Under the pieces are notes generated by a model that was not told the origin of the DNA, did not search any database, and saw only the letters and a list, made by a program, of their open reading frames with translations. This document shows, piece after piece, positions 9,570 to 17,542 of a stretch of 64,000 bases of DNA. Source of the stretch: Enterobacter genomosp. O. GTDB taxonomy: Bacteria; Pseudomonadota; Gammaproteobacteria; Enterobacterales; Enterobacteriaceae. The position numbers and the translations under genes are program-made. Location of the stretch: contig NZ_LECZ01000027.1 of assembly GCF_001022965.1 (NCBI RefSeq), positions 372,001 through 436,000 on the forward strand, written 5' to 3'. The stretch's first letter is position 1, and the number at the start of each line of letters is the position of its first letter.

Positions 9570-11726
9570 TTACGCGTGACCCTCGCTGCATTCACGCAGC
9601 CGTGCTTTGAGCTTCGCATACTCTTCTTTAACGTAGCGCTCTGCTGCCGCCTGATCGGTAATTGCCTCTACCCGTACCGCACAGTACTTGTACTCCGGGG
9701 TTTTAGTGATGGGGCTGAGGTTTTCCGTGACCAGTTCGTTACAGGCGCCAATCCACCACTGGTAGGTCATGTAAATGGCTCCTTTGTTTGGCCGATCGCT
9801 CACGTTCGCCCGGGTAATAATCCGCCCCTTACGCGAGTTCACCCACACCAGTGCTTCATCGACAATGCCTAAACGCGCCGCGTCGGCGGTGTTGATCTGC
9901 GCATAGCCCGGTTCATCCGCCAGCGCAGAGAGCGCCGTACAGTTCCCGGTCATCGAGCGGCACGAGTAGTGGCCCACTTCGCGTACCGTGGAGAGCACCA
10001 TGGGAAATTCCTCGGTCAATTTGTCGATCGGTGCCACCCAGTCGCAGGTGAAAAAGTGCGCCAGCCCGTCTGGCGTGGAGAAACGATCTTCGAATAGCCA
10101 TGAGGTTCCCTTATCTGCTGGAGATTCATCGCGGCACGGCCACTGCACGTACCCCAGCTCGCCCATTTTCTCATAGGTGGCGCCGAAGAAGTCCGGACAC
10201 AGATGGCGCAGTTCATCCCAGATTTCCTGCGTGTTACGGTAGTGCATCGGATAACCCATGCGGGTGGCGATTTCGCTGACGATCTGCCAGTCGGTTTTCA
10301 GATCCCACTGTGGCTCCACCGCTTTAAAGAAGCGCTGGAACCCACGGTCGGCAGCGGTATAAACGCCTTCATGCTCGCCCCACGATGTGGAGGGCAGGAT
10401 GACGTCGGCCGCGGACGCGGTTTTGGTCATGAAAATATCCTGCACAATTACCAGCTCCAGCGTCTCAAACGCCTTGCGCACCGCCGACAGCTCGGCGTCG
10501 GTTTGCAGCGGATCTTCCCCCATGATGTACGCCGCACGGACTTCGCCCTGTGCCGCGCGGTGCGGCAGCTCGCTGATGCGATAGCCGGTATGCGCCGGCA
10601 GGCTCTCAACCCCCCAGGCTTTAGCGAACTTTTCGCGGTTTTCGGCCACTTTTACGAACTGATAGCCCGGATAGGTATCCGGTAGGGCCCCCATATCGCA
10701 GGCCCCCTGCACGTTATTTTGCCCGCGAACCGGGTTGACGCCGACGCTCGCTTTGCCAAGATTGCCGGTCAGAATCGCCAGGCTGGTCAGCGAGCGCACC
10801 GTTTCGACTCCCTGATAGAACTGGGTGACGCCCATGCCCCACAAAATCGTGGCCGTTCCCGCGCTGGCGTACAGTCGGGCGCAGGCGCGAATGTCCTGCG
10901 CGCTAATGCCGGTAATCTCTTCAACCGATTCCGGCGGATAGCCTTCGACAATCTTACGGTACTCCTCAAAGCCTTCAGAACGCCGGGCAACAAATGATTT
11001 GTCGTAAAGATCCTCCGCAATAATGACGTGTCCAATGGCGTTCAACAGCGCGATATTAGAGCCGTTTTTGAGCGGGAGGTGCATATCGGCGATGCGGGCG
11101 GTTTCAATACGCCGTGGATCGCAAACGATAATTTTTGCGCCATTTCGCTTCGCATTAAGCACATGGTTGGCGACGATAGGGTGAGAATCTGCCGGGTTGT
11201 AGCCGAAGATAAACACCAGTTCGCTGTTATCAATTTCAGTGATGGCATTGCTCATTGCGCCGTTACCGACCGACTGGTGCAGACCTGCAACCGAAGGGCC
11301 GTGTCAGACGCGCGCGCAGCAGTCAACGTTATTGGTACCGATAACCGCGCGGGCGAATTTTTGCATCACATAGTTGGTTTCGTTGCCGGTACCCCGAGAA
11401 GAACCGGTGGTTTGAATGGCATCAGGGCCATATTTCGCTTTAATCTCGCTAAGCCGCGTGGCGACGTAATCCAGCGCTTCATCCCACGAGACCGCTTCCA
11501 GCTTGCCGCCGCGCCGGCGGCGTATCATCGGCGTTTGCAGGCGCGGCGTCAGAATGCGGGTATCGTGGACAAAATCCCAGCCGTAGTAGCCTTTCAGGCA
11601 CAACGTACCCTGGTTGTTTTTGCCCATCGCCGCCTCGGCGCGAACGATCCGCCCGTCCTCAACCACCAGCTGCAGCTTGCAGCCAGCGGCACAGTAAGGG
11701 CAGACGGTGGTCACTTTTTTCATCAT
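9570..11726 (-). CDS. fdhF: Formate dehydrogenase H, selenocysteine-containing
   Basis: 718 residues read through one in-frame TGA at 11304-11306. The context CCARV-Sec-HGPSVAGLHQSV is the known active site of FdhH, where selenocysteine binds Mo, so this is a selenoprotein gene and not a frameshift. The N-terminus VCPYCAAGCKLQ with GTLCLKGYYGWDF holds the single [4Fe-4S] cluster, followed by the bis-MGD domains to the C-terminus. It oxidises formate to CO2. In E. coli it stands alone under FhlA and feeds hydrogenase 3, but it has also been linked to formate-dependent urate degradation with UacT, YgfT and AegA. Here it lies 24 bp downstream of a small ORF coupled to uacT, so it is probably transcribed with the urate transporter. 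The start is at 11726 behind GGAG; a second ATG follows directly. Confidence 0.96.
11264..11306 (-). promoter_or_regulatory. bSECIS element directing selenocysteine insertion in fdhF
   Basis: The ~40 bases after the TGA contain GGTTGCAGGTCTGCACC (minus strand): GGTTGCA pairs with TGCACC around the AGGTCT loop that SelB reads in E. coli fdhF. Sequence and position match the E. coli element closely. Confidence 0.85.
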
Positions 11727-11750
11727 GGTTCTCCAGATAAGGGTGACATC

Positions 11751-11867
11751 CTAAAAAAACAGCCAAAAATCAAAGCGGCTGTGGACCCCAAAGGCAATGG
11801 CCTGCTGGACGGCGGGCAGGGTCATTAACGCCAGCACCAGCAACGCCAGTATGATTCGGTTTTGCAT
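11751..11867 (-). CDS. Putative 38-residue hydrophobic small protein between uacT and fdhF
   Basis: ATG at 11867-11865 overlaps the uacT stop by one base (TAATG), and TAG is at 11753-11751. The product begins MQNRIILALLVLALMTLP and ends in FDFWLFF: a basic N-terminus, one run of about 15 hydrophobic residues that could be a membrane segment or signal anchor, and an aromatic tail. The stop-start overlap suggests translational coupling to uacT, and the ORF fills most of the gap to fdhF. I do not recognise the family. It could be a partner of the transporter or of FdhH at the membrane, or an untranslated chance ORF. Confidence 0.5.
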   Translation of the reverse strand: MQNRIILALLVLALMTLPAVQQAIAFGVHSRFDFWLFF

Positions 11868-13339
11868 TATTCCCCCGCGCTTTGCTGTGGCTGTTGGCCC
11901 TTCTGCACCTTGCGCAGCAGCAGCCACATACGAACGGTGCGTACCGCCATATTTCGCGCCGCGGCGCTCGGCGGCAGCGGATCGGGTTCCGGAATATCGT
12001 GAGAAATACGCAGTGGCACGCTGCCGTTGAGCGTCAGGTTGGCGACGATTGCCGTGAGCGTCCCGATGGTGATACCGCTGTGGAGGAACAGCTGCATCAT
12101 CGGTGGGAACTGGGTAAACAGGTTCGGTACCAGGACCGGCATCATGCCCAGACCAAGCGTCAGTGCTACCACCATGCCATTGTTATTGTTACGGTAGTCG
12201 ACCTGGCCAAGGGTACGAATACCGGAGACGGCGACCATGCCAAACATCACGATCCCGGCACCGCCGAGGATCGGCTTTGGGATCAGCACGACCAGCGCGG
12301 CCATTTTCGAGAACAGGCCCATCAAAATGAGAATCGCACCAGAGACCGATACCACAAAGCGGCTGCGTACGCCGGTCAGGCCGATCAGGCCGACGTTCTG
12401 TGCAAAAGCGGCATAGGGGAAAAGGTTGAAGAAGCCGCAAATGGTGGTGGCCAGCCCGCAGGTGTTCAGGCCGTTGCGCAGCATGGTGGCATCCACTTTC
12501 TTACCGACGATATCGCCGGTGGCCATAATCGAGGACATGGTTTCCACCATCACCACGACCATGACCATGGACAGCAGGGCGACGGGAACGATATGAAACT
12601 CAGGGCGGGCAAACTGCATGACCGTCGGCAGATGCAGCCACGGGGTGGCGTTCACCAGGTGAAGGTCGAGCGGCTTGAAGAAGCTCCAGAGGATTGTGCC
12701 GATAATCAGCCCGATCAGCACCGCCGTGTTTTTCACCACCCCGGTGGCGAAGGTGTACAGGTTGAGAATGATGACCAGCGTAATCGCGGCCATCATCAGG
12801 GAAAACAGGTCGCCGAAGCCTTGCATTTCAGTGCTCCCGCCGCCTATCCACCCGCCGGCCACCGGCATGATCGACAGGCCAATCAGCGTGACAATACTGC
12901 CCATCACCACCCTGGGAAAGAAACGAATCAGGCGACTAATCCACGGCGCGCAGCAGAGGATAAAGATCCCCGAGACAATCACCGAACCGGAAATGGTCCC
13001 GATACCGTACTCTTTGCCAATCAGCACCATCGGGATCAGCGCGGCGAAAGTGCAGCCCTGAATCAACGGTAAACGGCAGCCGAGCCAGGGACGAATCCCC
13101 ATTGACTGGACGATGGTTGCCGCGCCGCAGATAAACAGATCGGCGCTAATCAATAGAATGATGTGCTCGGCGGGCAGGCCAACGGCGTTGCCGACCACCA
13201 GAGGAACGGCCACCGCGCCGGCGTACATCACCAGTACGTGCTGCAGTCCGTAGAGAATCATTTGCGTTATCGGCAAAACCTCATCGACCGGCGCCGTTGA
13301 AGCCGTCGAGCGTGAGGCGGGAGTGGCTGAATCTTTCAT
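11867..13339 (-). CDS. uacT: UacT, uric acid:proton symporter (NAT/NCS2 family)
   Basis: 490 residues, with about 14 membrane segments starting at LPITQMILYGLQHVLVMYAG. The NAT signature is visible as QNVGLIGLTGVRSR, and the acidic substrate-binding segment precedes it. Length and sequence follow E. coli UacT (YgfU), a urate importer. It is divergent from ygfT, 429 bp away, and first in an apparent operon uacT - small ORF - fdhF. AAGGAG lies 11 bases before ATG 13339. A sigma-54 promoter is predicted at 13458-13472. Confidence 0.9.
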   Translation of the reverse strand: MKDSATPASRSTASTAPVDEVLPITQMILYGLQHVLVMYAGAVAVPLVVGNAVGLPAEHIILLISADLFICGAATIVQSMGIRPWLGCRLPLIQGCTFAALIPMVLIGKEYGIGTISGSVIVSGIFILCCAPWISRLIRFFPRVVMGSIVTLIGLSIMPVAGGWIGGGSTEMQGFGDLFSLMMAAITLVIILNLYTFATGVVKNTAVLIGLIIGTILWSFFKPLDLHLVNATPWLHLPTVMQFARPEFHIVPVALLSMVMVVVMVETMSSIMATGDIVGKKVDATMLRNGLNTCGLATTICGFFNLFPYAAFAQNVGLIGLTGVRSRFVVSVSGAILILMGLFSKMAALVVLIPKPILGGAGIVMFGMVAVSGIRTLGQVDYRNNNNGMVVALTLGLGMMPVLVPNLFTQFPPMMQLFLHSGITIGTLTAIVANLTLNGSVPLRISHDIPEPDPLPPSAAARNMAVRTVRMWLLLRKVQKGQQPQQSAGE

Positions 13340-13457
13340 GAGGTGGTTATCTCCTTTACGACTTTCGCTTGGTTGAGAGCGGAAGTTACGATTCGAAGGC
13401 AGTTGCCTCCCTGAACTGATGTCGCCATCAGCGTGTTGCGCGCACGGCGATAACTAT

Positions 13458-13472
13458 GCGTAAGCTGTGCCA
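13458..13472 (-). promoter_or_regulatory. Sigma-54 promoter for uacT - small ORF - fdhF
   Basis: On the minus strand TGGCACAGCTTACGC has a perfect TGGCAC -24 box and the GC of the -12 box at exact spacing (GG-N10-GC); the TT before the GC is replaced by AC. The start of transcription would be near 13446. Confidence 0.6.
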
Positions 13473-13573
13473 GAATTAACCGTTTAGCGGAGCAAAGAAT
13501 ATTTTTGTGAATGGAGTCACGACTTGTTGGAAATAACTGCGCGGTGGTGAAACAGGAATGAAAGAGGGGATAA

Positions 13574-13633
13574 ATACCCGGGTATCACTATGAGAGTAAC
13601 TCTCTCATTTTGGTATCGAATAAGATAAAAGAC
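13574..13633. promoter_or_regulatory. Two palindromes and a GATAAAA motif between uacT and ygfT
   Basis: In the 429-bp gap between the divergent genes, ATACCCGGGTAT (13574-13585) is a perfect 12-bp palindrome and GAGAGT-A-ACTCTC (13592-13604) a perfect 13-base inverted repeat 6 bp on. AAGATAAAAGAC (13622-13633) resembles the repeats upstream of xdhAB. These sit 100-160 bp upstream of the uacT promoter and 135-195 bp upstream of ygfT. No small gene is evident in the gap. Confidence 0.4.
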
Positions 13634-13768
13634 GCCGACGCGGAAAAATGAGAATAATTGTTTATTTGACCTGCATCGCAAAAAATAACCCCAGCAGACG
13701 CGAAACCCAAAATGCGCCTGAATATTGCATCGCGACCCTTGATGAATATCTGAATAAAAGGGAAGCCA

Positions 13769-15709
13769 ATGAACCGATTTATTGTGGCTGATGCCACCCG
13801 CTGTATTGGTTGTCATGCCTGTGAGGTTGCCTGCGTGACCGCCCATCATCAGGATAACTGGCCGCTGCAGCGTCGCGATTTCACGCCGCGCATTCAGGTT
13901 GTTTTCCACCGTAAAGAGAGCCGTACCGCCACTTGTCACCACTGTAACGACGCGCCCTGCGTGGCGTCCTGCCCAACGGAGGCGCTCTATTTCGCTAACA
14001 ACAGTATTCAGCTGAAGCAGGAAAAATGTATTGGCTGTAAGAACTGCGTCATTAGCTGTCCGTTCGGGGCTATCGAAATGGTCGCTGCCAATGAAGACGC
14101 GCCGCAGCTGGCGCAGAAATGCGACCTGTGCAGCGAACACCCCAGCGGACAACCGGCCTGCGTGGCCACCTGCCCAACGCAGGCGCTGCGCCTGATGGAT
14201 GAGCAGCAGCTAGAAAAAATCCGCCGCGAGCGCCAGACGCGTACCGTACTCGGGCAGCCGGTGCAGCCGCGCCAGCCGCGGCTTCGTGACATGTTCCTCG
14301 CTAAACCCCCTCGCGTCGGGGCGAAAAAGGTCGACGCAGCGCTGCGCAAAACGCATTTCGAGGAGATTTACTACGGTCTGGGCTGCTCAGAAGCGGAATA
14401 TGAGAGCGAACGCTGCCTGAGCTGCGCGCAGAAAGCGTGGTGCAACTGGACCTGCCCACTGCATAACCACATTCCCGATTTCATTCGCCTCGTTAATGAA
14501 GGAAAAATCATTGAAGCGGCGGAGCTGTGCCATCAGAGCAGCTCATTGCCGGAAATTTGTGGCCGCGTTTGCCCGCAGGATCGCTTATGCGAAGGGGCCT
14601 GTACGCTGAAAAACGAGGGGGGCGCGGTGGCGATTGGCAATCTCGAGCGCTACATCACCGACACCGCGCTGGCGATGGGCTGGCGTCCGAAGATGGCTGG
14701 CGTGACGCCGCGCAAGGAGCGGGTTGCCATTATTGGCGCGGGGCCTGCGGGGCTGGGCTGCGCCGATATCCTGGTGCGTGCGGGGGTGCAGGTGGATGTC
14801 TTTGATAAGCATCCGGAGATTGGCGGCCTGCTGACGTTTGGTATCCCGCCCTTCAAGCTGGATAAAGGGATCCTTGACATGCGCCGGACGATCTTCAGCG
14901 AAATGGGTATTCAATTTCATTTAAACCAGGAAGTTGGGCGTGATGTCGACTTTAACGATTTGGTCGCCAATTACGATGCGGTATTCCTCGGCGTCGGGAC
15001 CTATGGCCTGATGGCCGCGGGGCTGGAAGGTGAAGACGCGGCTGGCGTGATCCAGGCGCTGCCGTTCCTGATCGCCAGCACCCGCGAGGTGATGGGGCTT
15101 GAAGAGAGCGCGGAGTACCCGCTTATTGATATTCAGGACAAGCACGTGGTGGTGCTGGGCGGCGGCGATACCGCGATGGATTGCCTGCGTACGGCGGTGC
15201 GGCGCGGAGCCGCGAGCGTGACCTGCGCCTATCGTCGCGACGAGCTGAGCATGCCCGGCTCTATAAAAGAGGTGGTCAACGCGCGGGAGGAAGGTGTGGA
15301 ATTCCAGTTCAACGTCCAGCCGCAGTATATCCAGCGCAACCGTAAGGGGCAGGTCAGCGCGGTCGGCATGATTCGCACCGACATGGGAGAGCCCGGGCCG
15401 GATGGACGCCGCCGTCCAAGGCCGATTGTGGGCTCCGGCTTTGAGCTACAGGCGGATGTGCTGATCATGGCATTTGGTTTCCAGGCCCACGATATGCCGT
15501 GGCTACGCGGCCACGGCGTACAGCTGGACCGCTGGGGGCAAATCCGTACCGGCGGCAGCGGTCGCGGCATCACGCAAACCAGCAACGACAAGATTTTTGC
15601 CGGCGGTGACGCGGTGCACGGCGCTGACCTGGTGGTCACGGCGATGGTGGCGGGGCGTCAGGCCGCCAGTGAAATGCTGACGCTGTTTAACAGCAAGGAG
15701 GGGGAATGA
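13769..15709 (+). CDS. ygfT: YgfT/AegA-type Fe-S flavoprotein oxidoreductase
   Basis: 646 residues in two parts. Residues 1-150 are a HydN/HycB-like domain with four cysteine groups (CIGCHACEVAC, CHHCNDAPCVASCP, CIGCKNCVISCPFG, CDLCSEHPSGQPACVATCP). Residues ~190-646 are like the small subunit of glutamate synthase: CLSCAQKAWCNWTCP and CGRVCPQDRLCEGAC for Fe-S, VAIIGAGPAGLGCA for FAD and VVVLGGGDTAMDC for NADP(H). Such a protein can pass electrons between ferredoxin partners and NAD(P)H. Homologues YgfT and AegA are required for formate-dependent urate degradation in E. coli. It overlaps ygfS by 4 bp (ATGA), so the two are translated together. Confidence 0.9.
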   Translation: MNRFIVADATRCIGCHACEVACVTAHHQDNWPLQRRDFTPRIQVVFHRKESRTATCHHCNDAPCVASCPTEALYFANNSIQLKQEKCIGCKNCVISCPFGAIEMVAANEDAPQLAQKCDLCSEHPSGQPACVATCPTQALRLMDEQQLEKIRRERQTRTVLGQPVQPRQPRLRDMFLAKPPRVGAKKVDAALRKTHFEEIYYGLGCSEAEYESERCLSCAQKAWCNWTCPLHNHIPDFIRLVNEGKIIEAAELCHQSSSLPEICGRVCPQDRLCEGACTLKNEGGAVAIGNLERYITDTALAMGWRPKMAGVTPRKERVAIIGAGPAGLGCADILVRAGVQVDVFDKHPEIGGLLTFGIPPFKLDKGILDMRRTIFSEMGIQFHLNQEVGRDVDFNDLVANYDAVFLGVGTYGLMAAGLEGEDAAGVIQALPFLIASTREVMGLEESAEYPLIDIQDKHVVVLGGGDTAMDCLRTAVRRGAASVTCAYRRDELSMPGSIKEVVNAREEGVEFQFNVQPQYIQRNRKGQVSAVGMIRTDMGEPGPDGRRRPRPIVGSGFELQADVLIMAFGFQAHDMPWLRGHGVQLDRWGQIRTGGSGRGITQTSNDKIFAGGDAVHGADLVVTAMVAGRQAASEMLTLFNSKEGE

Positions 15710-16170
15710 CCAGCTTTATCATGGCCAACCCGGCGTCCTGCATTGGCTGTCGCACCTGCGAGATAGCCTGCGCGCTGGAACATGCCACAGAACATGCGGC
15801 GTTCGCGCCGCGCTTAACGGTGCTGCGTCTGAATACGCTTAGCGTGCCGGTAATGTGCCATCAGTGTGAAAATGCCCCCTGCGCGGGGGCGTGCCCGGTG
15901 GGCGCATTAACCATGGGGGACGAGCGGGTGGAAGCCGATGCCGCTCGCTGTATCGGCTGTCAAAGCTGCGTGGTGGCCTGTCCGTTTGGCGTGATTACCG
16001 TCGAGGTAGCCAAAAATCAGGCAGTTACGATTGTGAAGTGCGATCTCTGCTACGGTCGCGAGCGCGGCCCGGCCTGTATTGACGTCTGCCCAACGGCGGC
16101 ATTAAGTAAAATCACCGGCGAGGCGCTGGCGGAAATGCAAAAGCAGCGCAAGATAACCACCGCATTCTGA
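15706..16170 (+). CDS. ygfS: YgfS-like polyferredoxin (HydN family)
   Basis: 154 residues with four [4Fe-4S]-type cysteine groups: CIGCRTCEIAC, CHQCENAPCAGACPVG, CIGCQSCVVACPFG and CDLCYGRERGPACIDVCP. It resembles HydN and HycB, the electron partners of FdhH, so it is a plausible direct acceptor from FdhF, encoded 4 kb away. Its start overlaps the ygfT stop. It converges with ssnA. Confidence 0.88.
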   Translation: MTSFIMANPASCIGCRTCEIACALEHATEHAAFAPRLTVLRLNTLSVPVMCHQCENAPCAGACPVGALTMGDERVEADAARCIGCQSCVVACPFGVITVEVAKNQAVTIVKCDLCYGRERGPACIDVCPTAALSKITGEALAEMQKQRKITTAF

Positions 16171-16177
16171 CGTTATA

Positions 16178-16194
16178 GCCGGGCGTGGCCCGGC
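16178..16194. terminator. GC-rich hairpin between ygfS and ssnA
   Basis: GCCGGGC (16178-16184) pairs with GCCCGGC (16188-16194) around GTG, 8 bp after the ygfS stop and 13 bp before the end of ssnA. The following T content is low, so termination efficiency is uncertain. Confidence 0.55.
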
Positions 16195-16207
16195 CTGATG
16201 TTGTGGT

Positions 16208-17542
16208 TCAGTCTAGCCCATCCATTCGTTTCCACATCTTCGCCGCCACCTTACGCGCTTCGGCGAAAATCGGCTCACAGTCGAAGGTAAACTGGCGGTT
16301 TTCATAGACCATCACGCCGTTGACCATCACGCTGTGCACGTTGCCCGAACCCATGCCAAAGGCGATATGCCCGGCGATGTTCTCCGCCACTAACGGGGTA
16401 GGCGGCAGATAATCGCACACGGTGAGATCCGCTTTATATCCCGCGGCAATACGGCCAAACTGCGCATTGAAGTTGCGGCTGAGCAGGGTATTACCGTTGC
16501 TGAGCGCCCGGGCAAAGCTGTCTGGCCAGAGCGGGCCACCGGCGTCGCGGTGTTTGAAGAATGCGAACTTCAGCTCTTCAAACATATCGGAACCGATGCC
16601 GTCGGTGCCCAGCGCCAGGTTGCGGTAGGCGGTGAGCTTGTGGTTGTAGCCCACGTGGTTATTCATGTTTGAGCGCGCGTTATGCACCAGGAAACCGTCG
16701 CGTTCGTTCAGTAAGGCGATATCGGCGTCGGAGAGATACAGGCCGTGCGCGATCAGCGTCTTCGGGCCGATCAGGTCAAACTCCGCCAGGCGAACCAGCA
16801 GATCCTTAGCGTAGTGATGATGGCTATGCGAGACGTCATAGCTGTCCTCAGCCGCGTGGATATGCAGCCCGCGACCGGTCGCCTTCACCGCCTCGCTTAG
16901 CATCGATAACCCTGCATCGGTGACGGTAAAGGGCGCATGCGCGCCGATATGCGCCTCGACCAGGTATGGCGCATTCCCCGCTTCGCGCGCGCGGTCTATT
17001 TCGCGCGCAAAGCGGATATTTTCTTCGACGCTGGCCTGGAGCTCCTGCTGGCCACCGTTACGATCGGTGGTTTCAAAGCAGGTCATGCCGCGCAGGCCCA
17101 CCTTCAGGAAAGCGTTACGCAGCTGGCTCAGCGAGCCGGCAATGTAGTTCGGCGAGGCATGATGATCGATGACCGCCGTACAGCCGCTGCGAATCGCCTC
17201 CATGGCGCAGATAAGCCCGCTGTAGTACAACGACTCTTCGTCCAGCGCGCGGTCCAGCCGCCACCAAAGGTTTTTCAGCGTGGAGATAAAGTCCGGGCTC
17301 GGGGCGATATTGGCCTGAATGCCGCGCGACAATCCCGAATAGAAGTGGTTGTGGGAACAGACCATTCCCGGCATCACCAGCCTGCCGCGCATCTCCTTGA
17401 TTTTTGCCTGCGGGTATTGATGCCCAAGATCGGGCCCGACCGCGACGATGTTCGTATTTTCGATTACGATGTCGACGTTTTCCTGCACCATCGCCGGATA
17501 GAGTTGGGCGATAGTGGCGTTTTTTAGCAGTAGCTGACTCAT
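16208..17542 (-). CDS. ssnA: SsnA, aminohydrolase of the purine cluster
   Basis: 444 residues, an amidohydrolase-superfamily metal enzyme of the guanine deaminase/chlorohydrolase type. Metal ligands are visible in order: CSHNHFYSGLSRG (HxH), EAHIGAHAPFT, IHAAEDSYD, HGLYL and LGTDGIGSDM (Asp). It should hydrolyse a C-N bond of a purine breakdown product in the cytoplasm; the substrate is not certain. ATG 17542 overlaps the ygfK stop (ATGA), so it is translated with ygfK as in E. coli. Confidence 0.9.
   Translation of the reverse strand: MSQLLLKNATIAQLYPAMVQENVDIVIENTNIVAVGPDLGHQYPQAKIKEMRGRLVMPGMVCSHNHFYSGLSRGIQANIAPSPDFISTLKNLWWRLDRALDEESLYYSGLICAMEAIRSGCTAVIDHHASPNYIAGSLSQLRNAFLKVGLRGMTCFETTDRNGGQQELQASVEENIRFAREIDRAREAGNAPYLVEAHIGAHAPFTVTDAGLSMLSEAVKATGRGLHIHAAEDSYDVSHSHHHYAKDLLVRLAEFDLIGPKTLIAHGLYLSDADIALLNERDGFLVHNARSNMNNHVGYNHKLTAYRNLALGTDGIGSDMFEELKFAFFKHRDAGGPLWPDSFARALSNGNTLLSRNFNAQFGRIAAGYKADLTVCDYLPPTPLVAENIAGHIAFGMGSGNVHSVMVNGVMVYENRQFTFDCEPIFAEARKVAAKMWKRMDGLD

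Noticed and set aside
11304..11306. In-frame TGA splitting fdhF into two ORFs, as if a pseudogene
   Set aside because: The flanking residues (CCARV and HGPSVAGL) and the following hairpin match the selenocysteine site of FdhH, so the TGA is read as selenocysteine.
11882..13072. 396-codon ORF on the plus strand inside uacT
   Set aside because: It is antisense to a clear transporter gene, has His/Asp/Gln-rich low-complexity composition and no recognisable domain.
13528..13542. Possible sigma-54 promoter for ygfT (TGGAAATAACTGCGC)
   Set aside because: GG and GC are correctly spaced, but the rest of the -24 box is wrong and the start codon is about 225 bp away; too weak to call.
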